From: Streptococcus parasuis
GTDB taxonomy: Bacteria; Bacillota; Bacilli; Lactobacillales; Streptococcaceae
NCBI RefSeq assembly: GCF_021654455.1
Contig: NZ_AP024276.1
Span: 620,001 to 684,000 of the forward strand
DNA: 64,000 nt
Reading direction: 5' to 3'
Position numbers and translations under genes: made by a program. Below are positions 55,117 through 64,000 of this stretch, piece after piece; the stretch's first letter is position 1; every line of letters starts with the position of its first letter. The notes under the pieces were generated by a model that worked only from the letters and a program-made list of their open reading frames with translations, made no database searches and was not told where the DNA came from.

Positions 55117-55794
55117 ATGGAAGAAATGTTAAACATAGTAAAGGAACATAAGTGGTTTTGTGCAATTGCAAGTATGATGACAGTAGTGGTTGTGAGTGTT
55201 CTATTGCTCAACCAGCCCCCTAAGCCTGCAGATCAAACGGGTTTGGCAGCATTTTCACAGGAGAACCAAGCAAGCAGTGTTCCAGCAGAGGTTGAAGAAT
55301 CCAGTACAGAAAGCAAAACAAGTGATACTGAACAAGAAATCCAACTGGTTGTGGTAGATGTTAAAGGAGAAGTAGAGAGACCTGGACTTTACACTCTTAA
55401 GTTCGAGAGTCGCGTCAATGATGCGATTGTTGCGGCTGGTGGTTTTACAGCAGAAGCAAATCAAAAATCAGTCAATTTAGCTCAAAAATTGGCAGATGAA
55501 GAGATTATTTACGTCGCACACAAGGATGAGAATATTTCGGTAATAACAGCACCAAATTCCAGTGCTGTAGCTACTCAAACTAAAGATGAGAGCCAATCTT
55601 CTTTGGTCAATTTAAATACTGCTACCGAGGCAGATTTACAAACCATTTCAGGTATAGGTGCAAAGAGAGCGGCGGATATCATTGCTTACCGTGAAGCCAA
55701 TGGTGGCTTCAAATCGGTTGACGATCTGAATAATGTTTCAGGAATTGGTGATAAAACGATGGAAAGTATCCGACCATATGTCACGGTTGATTAG
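55117..55794 (+). CDS. comEA: Competence protein ComEA, DNA receptor
   Basis: 225 residues. One N-terminal membrane helix (about 15-33), a Ser/Glu-rich linker, an SLBB-like domain (VKGEVERPGLYTLK, VNDAIVAAGGF), then two helix-hairpin-helix motifs (NTATEADLQTISGIGAKRA and VSGIGDKTMESIRPY). Binds incoming double-stranded DNA outside the membrane and passes it to ComEC. GGAGG precedes ATG. Confidence 0.95.
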   Translation: MEEMLNIVKEHKWFCAIASMMTVVVVSVLLLNQPPKPADQTGLAAFSQENQASSVPAEVEESSTESKTSDTEQEIQLVVVDVKGEVERPGLYTLKFESRVNDAIVAAGGFTAEANQKSVNLAQKLADEEIIYVAHKDENISVITAPNSSAVATQTKDESQSSLVNLNTATEADLQTISGIGAKRAADIIAYREANGGFKSVDDLNNVSGIGDKTMESIRPYVTVD

Positions 55795-58015
55795 ACTCCC
55801 TTGTCAGCCCATTCACTTTGCAGTATTGGCGGTGTTAACCTACTTTGCAGTCCACTCTTTTTCACTTTTGACAATGAGCCTGCTGAGTCTGTTACTAGCA
55901 GTCTTTGGGTTTCGGCAAGGAAAGGTGGTCTTCATCAAAACGCTACCGCTTCTAGCCTTATGTGGTCTCTTCTTCGGATGTCAGAAGATACAATGGGAGT
56001 GGACAAATCAATGGGCTCCAGAGCAAGTGACAACTGTGCAGGTTATTCCTGATACCATTGATGTCAACGGAGACAGTCTATCTTTTCGTGGTCGGGCTGA
56101 AGGTCAAGTTTTTCAGGTTTTCTATAAACTTGCAAGTCAGGAAGAACAAACCTACTTTCAGGAGCTTACGGACTTGGTGCAGTTAGAGGTAGATGCAGAA
56201 GTTAGCCAACCAGCAGGTCAACGTAATTTCAATGGTTTTGATTATCAGGCTTATCTCAAAACCCAGGGCATCTATCGGACAGTAAAAATAAGTACTATTA
56301 ACAATATTCTCCCTATTCATTCCTGGAATATCTTTGACTGGTTGTCAAGCTGGCGGAGGCAGGCTCTCGTTTATATCAAATCTCATTTTCCTGCTCCCAT
56401 GAGCCACTACATGACTGGATTACTATTGGGAGAGTTAGATAGTGACTTTGACCAAATGAGTGACCTCTATTCTAGTCTAGGGATCATTCATCTTTTTGCC
56501 CTGTCTGGGATGCAGGTTGGTTTTTTCATTGACAAATTTCGCTGGCTTTTATTGCGTTTGGGTTTAACCAAGGAAACTGTCGATAAGCTTCAAATTCCGT
56601 TTTCTCTTGTTTATGCAGGATTGACAGGATTTTCAGTCTCAGTCGTGCGGTCCTTAGTCCAGAAAATTCTGGGTAATCTTGGGCTACGAAAATTGGATAA
56701 TTTTGCAGCAACTGTCTTTGTTTGTCTCTTGTTTATGCCACGTTTTCTTCTGACAGCAGGAGGTGTGCTGACATTTACCTATGCTTTGTTATTGACAGTC
56801 TTTGATTTTGAAGAGCTAGGGCAGCTAAAGAAGATAGCAGTGGAGAGTCTGAGTATTTCTCTTGGAATTTTACCGGTCTTGATGTCCTATTTTTTTGCCT
56901 TTCAGCCCTTATCTATCCTTTTAACGTTTGTTTTTTCCTTCGTTTTTGATGTGTTGTTGTTACCTGGGCTATCTGTTATTCTTTTACTATCGCCCTTCAT
57001 TAAAATTACGTGGGTCAACGGATTCTTTATCCTTATGGAAAAGATTATTGTTTGGGTGGCAGAATTGGGGATTCGACCTTGGATTTTAGGAAAACCTACG
57101 GGCCTTGTCTTTTTGCTCTTGCTGGGCTGCCTTTTCTTGCTTTATGATTTTCACAGAGAGAAGAAATGGCTCCTTGGATTGAGTCTGGTCCTTGCTCTGC
57201 TATTTTTCATAACCAAGCACCCACTGGAAAATGAGGTAACGGTGGTAGACGTAGGGCAGGGGGATAGTATCTTTTTGCGGGACATGCGGGGGCGGACGGT
57301 TCTGATTGATGTAGGTGGTCGGGTTGACTTTGTTGCAAAGGAAGCTTGGCGGGAGCGGTCTAGGGAAGCAAATGCGGAGCGAACTCTGATTCCTTACCTG
57401 CATAGTCGAGGTGTTGATCGGATTGATGATTTGGTTCTGACCCATACCGATGCAGATCATGTGGGTGATGTGCTAGAAGTGGCTAAGCAGATTCAAATAG
57501 GTAAGATTTACGTTTCTCCAGGTAGTTTGACTGTACCAGATTTTGTTGCGACTTTGAGGAAAATAAATGTCCCTGTTCATGTTGTAAATCCTGGAGATCG
57601 ATTGCCCATTTTTGATTCCTATCTAGAAGTTCTATATCCCAATGGAATTGGAGATGGAGGCAATAATGACTCAATTGTACTCTATGGTCGTTTGTTAAAA
57701 ACGAATTTCCTCTTTACCGGTGACTTGGAGCAAGGGGAATTAGATTTAATCACTTCTTATCCGCAGCTACCAGTCGATGTGCTGAAAGCAGGTCACCATG
57801 GCTCCAAGGGCTCTTCATATCCAGAATTTTTAGCCCATATTGGAGCAAAAATTGCTCTGATTTCTGCCGGTGAAAATAATCGCTATCAACATCCACATCA
57901 GGAAACTCTGGAACGTTTCGACAGCCAAAATATGCAGGTTTACCGAACGGATCTGCAAGGAGCAATCCGTTTCCGAGGTTGGAAACAGTGGAGTATTGAA
58001 ACGGTAAAAGAGTGA
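55778..58015 (+). CDS. comEC: Competence protein ComEC, DNA channel
   Basis: 745 residues: N-terminal membrane and OB-like region, central Competence domain with about eight helices (HLFALSGMQVGFF is diagnostic), and a C-terminal MBL-like domain (LTHTDADHVGD, GHHGSKGSS) thought to degrade the non-transported strand. ATG 55778 overlaps comEA by 17 bp with GGAAAG upstream, so the genes are coupled; an in-frame ATG at 55733 is less likely. Confidence 0.93.
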   Translation: MSRLIRLPCQPIHFAVLAVLTYFAVHSFSLLTMSLLSLLLAVFGFRQGKVVFIKTLPLLALCGLFFGCQKIQWEWTNQWAPEQVTTVQVIPDTIDVNGDSLSFRGRAEGQVFQVFYKLASQEEQTYFQELTDLVQLEVDAEVSQPAGQRNFNGFDYQAYLKTQGIYRTVKISTINNILPIHSWNIFDWLSSWRRQALVYIKSHFPAPMSHYMTGLLLGELDSDFDQMSDLYSSLGIIHLFALSGMQVGFFIDKFRWLLLRLGLTKETVDKLQIPFSLVYAGLTGFSVSVVRSLVQKILGNLGLRKLDNFAATVFVCLLFMPRFLLTAGGVLTFTYALLLTVFDFEELGQLKKIAVESLSISLGILPVLMSYFFAFQPLSILLTFVFSFVFDVLLLPGLSVILLLSPFIKITWVNGFFILMEKIIVWVAELGIRPWILGKPTGLVFLLLLGCLFLLYDFHREKKWLLGLSLVLALLFFITKHPLENEVTVVDVGQGDSIFLRDMRGRTVLIDVGGRVDFVAKEAWRERSREANAERTLIPYLHSRGVDRIDDLVLTHTDADHVGDVLEVAKQIQIGKIYVSPGSLTVPDFVATLRKINVPVHVVNPGDRLPIFDSYLEVLYPNGIGDGGNNDSIVLYGRLLKTNFLFTGDLEQGELDLITSYPQLPVDVLKAGHHGSKGSSYPEFLAHIGAKIALISAGENNRYQHPHQETLERFDSQNMQVYRTDLQGAIRFRGWKQWSIETVKE

Positions 58016-58046
58016 CGCACTCTCTGTAGCTGTTTTCTTTTTTGCA

Positions 58047-58055
58047 TGGTATAAT
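58047..58055 (+). promoter_or_regulatory. holA promoter, extended -10
   Basis: TGgTATAAT, 24 bp before holA; comEC ends with the small hairpin AGAGTG-ACG-CACTCT just upstream. Confidence 0.6.
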
Positions 58056-58078
58056 GGAGAGAAGAATACGGAGAGGTT

Positions 58079-59110
58079 ATGACAGTAATTAAACAGATTG
58101 AACAAATAAAAAAAGGGAACTTAGGTTTATTGACCATTTTGTGTGGTGATGATGTTGGTCAATATCACATTGCGAAAGACTTATTGATGAAGCAACTGGA
58201 ATTTGATACTTCGGACTTGGGTTTTGCCTATTTTGATATGTCAGAGGCTGACTATCATCAGGTGGATTTGGATTTAGTTTCTCTTCCCTTCTTTTCTGAT
58301 GAAAAAGTAGTGATTCTTGATTATTTCGCAGATTTAACAACGGATAAGAAGCGCTACTTGACGGATGACGAGCTGAAGCAATTTGAGGCTTATTTGGAAA
58401 ATCCAGTTGAGACCACGCGCTTGATTATTCTAGCACCTGGTAAGTTGGATAGTAAGCGTCGCCTTGTCAAACTTCTGAAAAGAGATGGATTGGTTTTAGA
58501 AGCCAATCCTCTAAAGGAAATGGAGTTGAAGAATCATTTCCAGAATGAAGTCGGTCGACTTGGGTTGCGGATGGATCCAGATGTTTTTCACTATCTTATG
58601 GTAAAATCTAACTTTGATTTTGCAGAAGTTAGTAAAAATTTGGTCTTTCTACAATCTTATAGAGGACAAAATGCAATTTCGCTGGCCGATATAGATGCGG
58701 CAATCCCAAAGACCCTTCAAGATAATATCTTTGATTTAACCCAACTTGTCCTTCAGTCCAAAATGGATGAAGCAAACCATCTTGTTCGGGATTTACGATT
58801 GCAAGGAGAGGACGAAATCAAGTTGATTGCGATTATGTTAAATCAGTTTCGCACCTATCTTCAAGTGCAAATACTACATGAGCAAGGTCGTGGTGAACAG
58901 CAGATTGTTACTGCCTTGTCAGATTTATCTGGTCGCAAGATCAATCCCTATCAGGTAAAATATGCCTTGCGTGATTCAAGAAATCTGTCGGTTGGTTTTT
59001 TGAAAAAGGTCGTCAAGCTATTAATTGAAACAGATTACAAAATTAAAACAGGACAATTTGATAAGGATTATCTATTTGACATTGCCTTGCTAAGAATCGC
59101 TACATCGTGA
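58079..59110 (+). CDS. holA: DNA polymerase III delta subunit
   Basis: 343 residues; clamp-loader subunit that opens the beta clamp. AAA+-like domains without a Walker A, with VVILDYFADL, LIILAPGKLDSKRRLVKLL and DNIFDLTQLVLQSKMDEA typical of HolA. GGAGAGG precedes ATG. Following comEC is a common streptococcal order. Confidence 0.94.
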   Translation: MTVIKQIEQIKKGNLGLLTILCGDDVGQYHIAKDLLMKQLEFDTSDLGFAYFDMSEADYHQVDLDLVSLPFFSDEKVVILDYFADLTTDKKRYLTDDELKQFEAYLENPVETTRLIILAPGKLDSKRRLVKLLKRDGLVLEANPLKEMELKNHFQNEVGRLGLRMDPDVFHYLMVKSNFDFAEVSKNLVFLQSYRGQNAISLADIDAAIPKTLQDNIFDLTQLVLQSKMDEANHLVRDLRLQGEDEIKLIAIMLNQFRTYLQVQILHEQGRGEQQIVTALSDLSGRKINPYQVKYALRDSRNLSVGFLKKVVKLLIETDYKIKTGQFDKDYLFDIALLRIATS

Positions 59111-59126
59111 TTTTCAGACAAATAAA

Positions 59127-59155
59127 TTGAAAAGGCTCTCAGAAAGGGTTACAAT
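59127..59155 (+). promoter_or_regulatory. sodA promoter
   Basis: TTGAAA, 17-bp spacer, TACAAT. Confidence 0.75.
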
Positions 59156-59186
59156 AGAACTATCAAATTTATAGGAGAACAGAATT

Positions 59187-59792
59187 ATGGCGATTATTTT
59201 ACCAGATTTACCTTATGCTTATGACGCTTTGGAACCACATATTGATGCGGAAACAATGACTTTGCACCATGATAAGCACCATGCGACTTATGTAGCAAAT
59301 GCCAATGCAGCACTTGAAAAGCATCCTGAAATTGGCGAAGATTTAGAGGCTCTCCTTTCAGATGTTGAACAAATTCCAGCAGATATTCGTCAGGCCTTGA
59401 TCAACAATGGTGGCGGACATCTTAACCACGCTCTCTTTTGGGAATTACTTTCTCCAGAGAAAACTGAAATTTCTGAAGAGTTGGCTGCAGAAATCGATGC
59501 GACATTCGGCTCTTTTGATGCCTTTAAGGAAGCATTTACTACAGCTGCAACAACACGCTTTGGTTCAGGTTGGGCTTTCTTGGTAGTCAATAAAGAAGGA
59601 AAATTAGAAATTCTTTCAACCGCTAACCAAGATACACCAATCATGCAAGGATTGAAGCCGATCTTGGCTCTCGATGTTTGGGAACATGCATACTACCTAA
59701 ACTATCGCAACGTTCGACCAAATTACATCAAAGCCTTCTTTGAAGTGATAAATTGGAACAAGGTTAACGAACTTTATAAAGCTGCAAAATAA
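59187..59792 (+). CDS. sodA: Superoxide dismutase (Mn/Fe)
   Basis: 201 residues, with all four metal ligands in context: HHDKHH near residue 27, HLNHALFW near 80, DVWEHAYY (Asp and His) near 162-166. Dismutates superoxide in the cytoplasm; the only SOD in most streptococci and Mn-preferring. AGGAG precedes ATG. Links functionally to Mn balance set by the exporter at 381-3065. Confidence 0.97.
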   Translation: MAIILPDLPYAYDALEPHIDAETMTLHHDKHHATYVANANAALEKHPEIGEDLEALLSDVEQIPADIRQALINNGGGHLNHALFWELLSPEKTEISEELAAEIDATFGSFDAFKEAFTTAATTRFGSGWAFLVVNKEGKLEILSTANQDTPIMQGLKPILALDVWEHAYYLNYRNVRPNYIKAFFEVINWNKVNELYKAAK

Positions 59793-59799
59793 GCTATTT

Positions 59800-59824
59800 A
59801 CTCTTCCATTTGGGAGAGTTTTTT
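59800..59824 (+). terminator. Terminator after sodA
   Basis: ACTCTTCC pairs with GGGAGAGT (one T-G) around four bases plus T-run. Confidence 0.88.
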
Positions 59825-59878
59825 ATGTTAATAGACTGTAGCCCTACCTTAGCCACGGTAGAAAATTCATCAAAATGC

Positions 59879-59907
59879 TTTACATAGGCGGTTAGTTAGG
59901 GTATAAT
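59879..59907 (+). promoter_or_regulatory. rplS promoter
   Basis: TTTACA, 17-bp spacer, TATAAT. Confidence 0.78.
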
Positions 59908-59913
59908 GTAGTC

Positions 59914-59993
59914 TGTGTGTAATGGACACACAAAAATACAGTTTATCCGCTGGGTTTAAAAGCACCTAAGATTGACAAAGATAGGAGAATAAA
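59914..59993 (+). ncRNA. rplS 5' leader, possible L19 leader
   Basis: An 80-nt leader containing TGTGTgtaatgGACACA and a second partially paired region before the RBS. Firmicute rplS leaders are a known autoregulatory class; the match here is by position and stem only. Confidence 0.42.
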
Positions 59994-60341
59994 ATGAATC
60001 CATTAATCCAAAGTTTGACTGAAGGTCAACTTCGTACTGACATTCCTTCATTCCGTCCTGGTGACACTGTACGTGTTCACGCTAAGGTTGTCGAAGGTAA
60101 TCGCGAACGTATCCAGATTTTCGAGGGTGTTGTTATCTCTCGTAAAGGCCAAGGCATCTCAGAAATGTACACTGTACGTAAAATTTCTGGTGGTGTTGGT
60201 GTTGAGCGTACTTTCCCTATCCACACTCCACGTGTTGATAAGATTGAAGTCATTCGTTACGGTAAAGTTCGTCGTGCTAAATTGTACTACCTACGTGCAT
60301 TGCAAGGTAAAGCAGCACGTATCAAAGAAATCCGTCGTTAA
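59994..60341 (+). CDS. rplS: Ribosomal protein L19
   Basis: 115 residues, typical length: [36 protein letters not shown] and [19 protein letters not shown]. Sits at the 30S-50S interface. AGGAG precedes ATG 59994. Confidence 0.98.
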   Translation: MNPLIQSLTEGQLRTDIPSFRPGDTVRVHAKVVEGNRERIQIFEGVVISRKGQGISEMYTVRKISGGVGVERTFPIHTPRVDKIEVIRYGKVRRAKLYYLRALQGKAARIKEIRR

Positions 60342-60376
60342 GATAGTCCTTTGGACTGACTTAGTCGGAATGAGAA

Positions 60377-60400
60377 GAGGCAGCGTTGGCTGTCTTTTTT
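60377..60400 (+). terminator. Terminator after rplS
   Basis: AGGCAGC pairs with GCTGTCT around GTTG, followed by six T. A smaller AGTCC-TTT-GGACT hairpin lies at 60345-60357. Confidence 0.8.
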
Positions 60401-60545
60401 CGTTCTAGACAATTATTCAGCAACAGTCTATGATGATATCGAAAAAGACGGGCGGTTTGGTAGAATACTAAGAAGAGATATCTGGAAAAATATGAGACAG
60501 ACGCATCGCAATCTTTCTATTCATCATTAATTGTGATAAACTAAA

Positions 60546-60551
60546 TATAAT
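60546..60551 (+). promoter_or_regulatory. Probable -10 of the ABC exporter operon
   Basis: TATAAT, 62 bp before ATG 60614, no clear -35. The 145 bp between the rplS terminator and this box show nothing else. Confidence 0.45.
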
Positions 60552-60560
60552 ATCATATGG

Positions 60561-60584
60561 TTGGCAGTTTTCTAATACTGCCAA
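60561..60584. promoter_or_regulatory. Inverted repeat in the ABC exporter leader
   Basis: TTGGCAGT-TTTCTAAT-ACTGCCAA, 8-bp arms. No T-run follows, so it is either a repressor operator or an mRNA structure. Confidence 0.55.
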
Positions 60585-60613
60585 TACTTGTTTCATCATT
60601 TAGAAAGTCAGAA

Positions 60614-62353
60614 ATGAAAATAATAAAACAACTTTGGTGGTTTTTTAGGCTAGAGAAAAAACGGTATGTAATGGGGATTGTTTCCTTGTGCTTGGTAAGT
60701 GCATTGAACTTGCTTCCGCCCTATATCATGGGAGAAATTATTGATCAGATTGCAGGGAACCGTTTATCAGGCAATCAACTTCTGATTGGGGTCGCTGGTT
60801 TGGTTCTCTCTGCAATCGGTATGTATGTATTGCGTTATATTTGGAGAATGAATATTCTAGCGACTTCCTTTCGGCTTGGCAAAATTATGCGTGCTAGGCT
60901 ATTTGAACATTTTATGAAAATGTCTCCATCCTTTTTTCAAAATCACCGAACAGGTGATTTGATGGCGCACGCTACTAACGATATCAATGCTTTGACACGA
61001 TTAGCAGGTGGAGGAGTGATGTCATTTGTCGACGCGACGGTAACGGCCCTCATGACCTTGGTGACCATGTGTTTCATGATTTCTTGGAAAATGACCCTAG
61101 TTGCCATTCTTCCCTTGCCTTTTATGGCCATGACAACTAGCTTTTTGGGCAGAAGGACACATGAGAATTTTAAGGCTTCTCAGGCAGCTTTCTCAGAATT
61201 AAATAACAAGGTTCAAGAATCGGTATCAGGCATCAAAGTGACCAAGTCATTTGGTTATCAGGAACAGGAAACTCATGCATTCCAAGAAGTCAATCAAGCA
61301 GCCTATTTACAAAATATTAAGACCATGCGGTATGATGCCATGTTTGATCCAGCCGTTTTATTCTTTGTTGGTCTTTCTTACGTACTGAGCTTGTTCGTTG
61401 GTGCTCAATTTATTCGACAAGGTCAGGTGACAGTTGGACAACTCGTAACCTTTATGACCTATTTGGATCTATTAGTATGGCCCTTAATGGCAATTGGTTT
61501 CTTGTTTAATATTACACAACGTGGCGCTGTTTCCTATGAGCGTATCCAACGATTATTAGATATTCGTTCAGATGTTGAAAATCCACAGAATCCTTTACCA
61601 GCACCTGAAAATGGAGATATTTGTTACGAAATTGATGCGTTTTCATATGAAGAACAACCGACACTTGAAGACATCTATTTCACTATTGAAAAAGGGCAGA
61701 CGGTTGGTCTAGTAGGTCCTACAGGATCTGGGAAAACTACTTTATTAAAATTAATCTTGCGTGAATATGATGTGGAAGATGGTCGTATTTTATTAAACAA
61801 TGAAAATGTAAAAGACTATCGTTTAGCAGATTTGAGGAGTCTGCTGGGCTATGTTCCCCAAGATCAGTTTCTATTTGCAACAAGTATTTCTGAAAATATT
61901 CGCTTTGGACATCCCAATTTGGGAAAAGAGGAGATTGAGGAAGCTGCTAAAATTGTTCATGTGTATGATGATATAATGGATATGCCTGAAAAATTTGACA
62001 CCATTGTGGGGGAAAAAGGGATTGCCTTATCTGGTGGACAAAAGCAGCGATTGGCTATGGCACGCGCAATGATTTTAAATCCAGAAATCCTATTGTTAGA
62101 TGATTCCTTATCAGCAGTTGATGCCAAGACGGAACATGCTATTATTGAAAATGTCAAGGAGGGCAGGCGAGGTAAAACAACCATTATCACAGCCCATCGT
62201 TTATCGGCAGTAGTCCATGCAGATATGATTTTGGTATTAGAGAATGGCCGTATTATTGAACGGGGACGTCACCAAGAATTACTTGAGAAGAAAGGTTGGT
62301 ACTATAATACATATAGGATGCAGCAATTGGAAATGGAGGAGTATGATGAATAA
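60614..62353 (+). CDS. ABC exporter subunit with degenerate ATPase Walker B, BmrC/YheI-like
   Basis: 579 residues: six membrane helices then an NBD with Walker A GPTGSGKTT, canonical signature LSGGQKQR, but LLLDDSLSAVD, so the catalytic Glu after Walker B is Asp. This is the usual sign of the partner with the non-hydrolysing site in heterodimeric exporters (BmrCD, PatAB, SatAB-like multidrug pumps). ATG 60614 (MKIIKQLWWFF); the upstream ATG at 60557 would place the inverted repeat in the coding region. Substrate unknown; multidrug efflux likely. Confidence 0.87.
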   Translation: MKIIKQLWWFFRLEKKRYVMGIVSLCLVSALNLLPPYIMGEIIDQIAGNRLSGNQLLIGVAGLVLSAIGMYVLRYIWRMNILATSFRLGKIMRARLFEHFMKMSPSFFQNHRTGDLMAHATNDINALTRLAGGGVMSFVDATVTALMTLVTMCFMISWKMTLVAILPLPFMAMTTSFLGRRTHENFKASQAAFSELNNKVQESVSGIKVTKSFGYQEQETHAFQEVNQAAYLQNIKTMRYDAMFDPAVLFFVGLSYVLSLFVGAQFIRQGQVTVGQLVTFMTYLDLLVWPLMAIGFLFNITQRGAVSYERIQRLLDIRSDVENPQNPLPAPENGDICYEIDAFSYEEQPTLEDIYFTIEKGQTVGLVGPTGSGKTTLLKLILREYDVEDGRILLNNENVKDYRLADLRSLLGYVPQDQFLFATSISENIRFGHPNLGKEEIEEAAKIVHVYDDIMDMPEKFDTIVGEKGIALSGGQKQRLAMARAMILNPEILLLDDSLSAVDAKTEHAIIENVKEGRRGKTTIITAHRLSAVVHADMILVLENGRIIERGRHQELLEKKGWYYNTYRMQQLEMEEYDE

Positions 62354-64000
62354 GAAAGCACCACAAAATGTCTTTTGGCGGCTATTGTCCTATGTCAAAC
62401 CCTATCTATTTCTAACCATCGCTGCCTTAAGTTTTTTATTGTTAACCACAGTTATTCGTAGTATCATTCCCTTGCTGGCATCTTATTTTATTGATCATTA
62501 TGTCCATCAAGTAACAGATGGGGTTTTGTTGGTTTTAGGTGGCTATTTTGGTCTGTATATCCTCCAGATGTTGTTTCAGTATATTGGTAATTTTTGGTTT
62601 GCTAAGGTTTCTTACAGTATTGTTCGAGATATTCGCCAGGATGCCTTTTCTAAAATGGAATCTTTGGGGATGGCCTATTTTGATCAAACACCGAGTGGTT
62701 CGATTGTATCTCGATTGACAAATGATACGGAGAGTATTTCAGAGATGTTTTCTGGGATACTGTCCAGCTTCATTTCCGCTATTTTTGTCGTAGCTGTCAC
62801 TTTGTATACCATGTTTGCTCTTGATTGGAAATTAACCAGCCTCATTGTCCTCTTTTTACCAATCATTTTTATATTGGTGAATATGTATCGAAAAAAATCA
62901 GCACCCGTTGTGGAAAAAACACGGAGTTTATTGAGTCAAATCAATAGTAAACTTGCTGAGAGTATTGAGGGAATTCGGATTATTCAGGCTTTTAGACAAG
63001 AGGAACGTTTATCTGATGAGTTTGAAGCTATTAATCAAGAACATCTAGCCTTTGCCAGTCGGTCAATGGCTTTGGATAGCCTGTTTTTGCGACCTGCTCT
63101 TTCGCTGATAAAAATACTAGCCTATGCTTTTCTAATGACCTATTTTGGCTTGGATTGGTCAGATGCACCGGTTTCCGCAGGACTCATTTATGCTTTTATC
63201 CAATATGCCAATCGTTTATTTGATCCTCTTTTAGAAGTTACCCAACACTTTTCAACCCTTCAGACTTCTATGGTGTCTGCAGGGCGCGTGTTTACGCTAA
63301 TGGATCAAACGATTGAGGAGCCAAGGCAAGAGAGTACGGATGGGCGAATCACTAAAGGTGATATTGTCTTTGAAGATGTGTCATTTTCTTATGATGGCAA
63401 GCGGAAAATTTTGGATCATGTTTCATTCGAAGTAAAAAAAGGACAAACTATTGCTTTTGTTGGGGCTACAGGATCTGGAAAATCTTCCATAATAAATGTA
63501 TTTATGCGTTTTTATGAATTTCAATCTGGACGAATTCTGATTGATGGTCAAGATATTCGTCAATTTTCGACGCAGGAACTGCGTTCTAATATTGGGCTTG
63601 TATTGCAGGAACCGTTCTTGTATCATGGGACCATTGCATCTAACATTCAAATGTATCAAGATATCAGTCAGGATGACATCATTGAAGCTGCTCGTTTTGT
63701 TGATGCAGCACCATTTATTGAAAAATTACCTAATGGTTACCAACAGCTTGTTACAGAGAGGGGTTCTTCCTTTTCAACTGGGCAACGGCAGTTACTTGCC
63801 TTTGCCAGAACAATGGCTAGCCAGCCCAAAATATTAATTTTAGATGAGGCTACAGCCAATATTGATTCTGAAACCGAGCAGACTGTTCAATATTCTCTTG
63901 AAAAAATGAGAAAAGGTCGGACCACCATTGCAATTGCACATAGACTATCTACGATTCAGGATGCGGATTGCATTTACGTTCTAGATAAAGGAAAAATTAT
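62346..64000 (+). CDS. ABC exporter partner subunit (partial, runs off window)
   Basis: 551 codons visible, 3' end missing. Six-helix domain then Walker A GATGSGKSS, Walker B ILILDEATANIDSE with the catalytic Glu intact, and a degenerate signature FSTGQRQ in place of SGGQ. This complements the upstream subunit exactly: one composite site is functional and the other degenerate. ATG 62346 overlaps the end of the first gene by 8 bp, with GGAGG upstream, so the pair is co-translated. Confidence 0.88.
   Translation, partial: MNKKAPQNVFWRLLSYVKPYLFLTIAALSFLLLTTVIRSIIPLLASYFIDHYVHQVTDGVLLVLGGYFGLYILQMLFQYIGNFWFAKVSYSIVRDIRQDAFSKMESLGMAYFDQTPSGSIVSRLTNDTESISEMFSGILSSFISAIFVVAVTLYTMFALDWKLTSLIVLFLPIIFILVNMYRKKSAPVVEKTRSLLSQINSKLAESIEGIRIIQAFRQEERLSDEFEAINQEHLAFASRSMALDSLFLRPALSLIKILAYAFLMTYFGLDWSDAPVSAGLIYAFIQYANRLFDPLLEVTQHFSTLQTSMVSAGRVFTLMDQTIEEPRQESTDGRITKGDIVFEDVSFSYDGKRKILDHVSFEVKKGQTIAFVGATGSGKSSIINVFMRFYEFQSGRILIDGQDIRQFSTQELRSNIGLVLQEPFLYHGTIASNIQMYQDISQDDIIEAARFVDAAPFIEKLPNGYQQLVTERGSSFSTGQRQLLAFARTMASQPKILILDEATANIDSETEQTVQYSLEKMRKGRTTIAIAHRLSTIQDADCIYVLDKGKI

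Noticed and set aside
60557..60613. Upstream ATG at 60557 as the exporter start
   Set aside because: It would put the TTGGCAGT inverted repeat inside the coding region and add a hydrophobic extension not typical of the family, with no RBS.

Overview
The window is a low-GC Firmicute chromosome segment, almost entirely core genome. Gene content and order point to Streptococcus, most likely Streptococcus suis or a close relative. The signs are a walRKJ (vicRKX) locus whose kinase has one membrane segment, pbp2B-recR-ddl-murF in series, divergent pepQ/ccpA, paired lipid glycosyltransferases of the lafB/lafA (cpoA) type, comEA-comEC, and glf beside yaaA. Species assignment is inference from memory of gene order; no search was run. 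No tRNA, rRNA, CRISPR or prophage was seen.

Layout. 1-8.9 kb: tail of an unidentified gene, a yybP-ykoY manganese riboswitch in front of a P-type ATPase, small membrane proteins, queG, prfB with its programmed +1 frameshift, and ftsEX. 8.9-14.4 kb: a metallo-beta-lactamase gene and dinG, separated by an IS1634-type element flanked by a 281-bp target duplication. 14.5-25 kb: proBAC, a short TetR regulator, a DegV protein, a MocR-type regulator, yaaA-glf, a DUF975 protein and tgt. 25-33 kb: pepQ/ccpA, lafB-lafA, and a T-box operon with a MazG-like gene and thrS. 33-36 kb: a four-gene amino-acid ABC importer on the minus strand. 36-47.6 kb: walRKJ, pbp2B, recR, ddl, an OsmC-ABC efflux-like cluster, murF and a TIGR02206 protein. 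47.7-53.2 kb: prfC, a cluster of hairpin repeats, a PH-domain protein, a DEAD-box helicase, a GNAT acetyltransferase behind a leader peptide and RBS hairpin, and an azoreductase. 53.2-64 kb: GIY-YIG protein, trmN6, plsC-like acyltransferase, comEA-comEC, holA, sodA, rplS and a heterodimeric ABC exporter cut by the window end.

Themes. Cell wall and division functions (FtsEX, WalRKJ, PBP2b, Ddl, MurF) are spread over separate operons. Queuosine modification is represented by queG and tgt at separate loci. Metal and redox balance is covered by the Mn-riboswitch ATPase, sodA, OsmC and the azoreductase. Both RF2 and RF3 are present.

Most notable signals. (1) Six genes have a consensus -10 box ending 6-7 nt before an ATG with no usable Shine-Dalgarno, so they are predicted to be leaderless. 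(2) The GNAT gene has a 12-codon leader ORF that overlaps a perfect 10-bp hairpin sequestering its RBS. (3) The IS made a long target duplication that rebuilt the regulatory region on both sides, leaving both neighbours intact. (4) The MocR-type regulator lacks the expected PLP-binding lysine. (5) Several promoters are fused to terminator hairpins.
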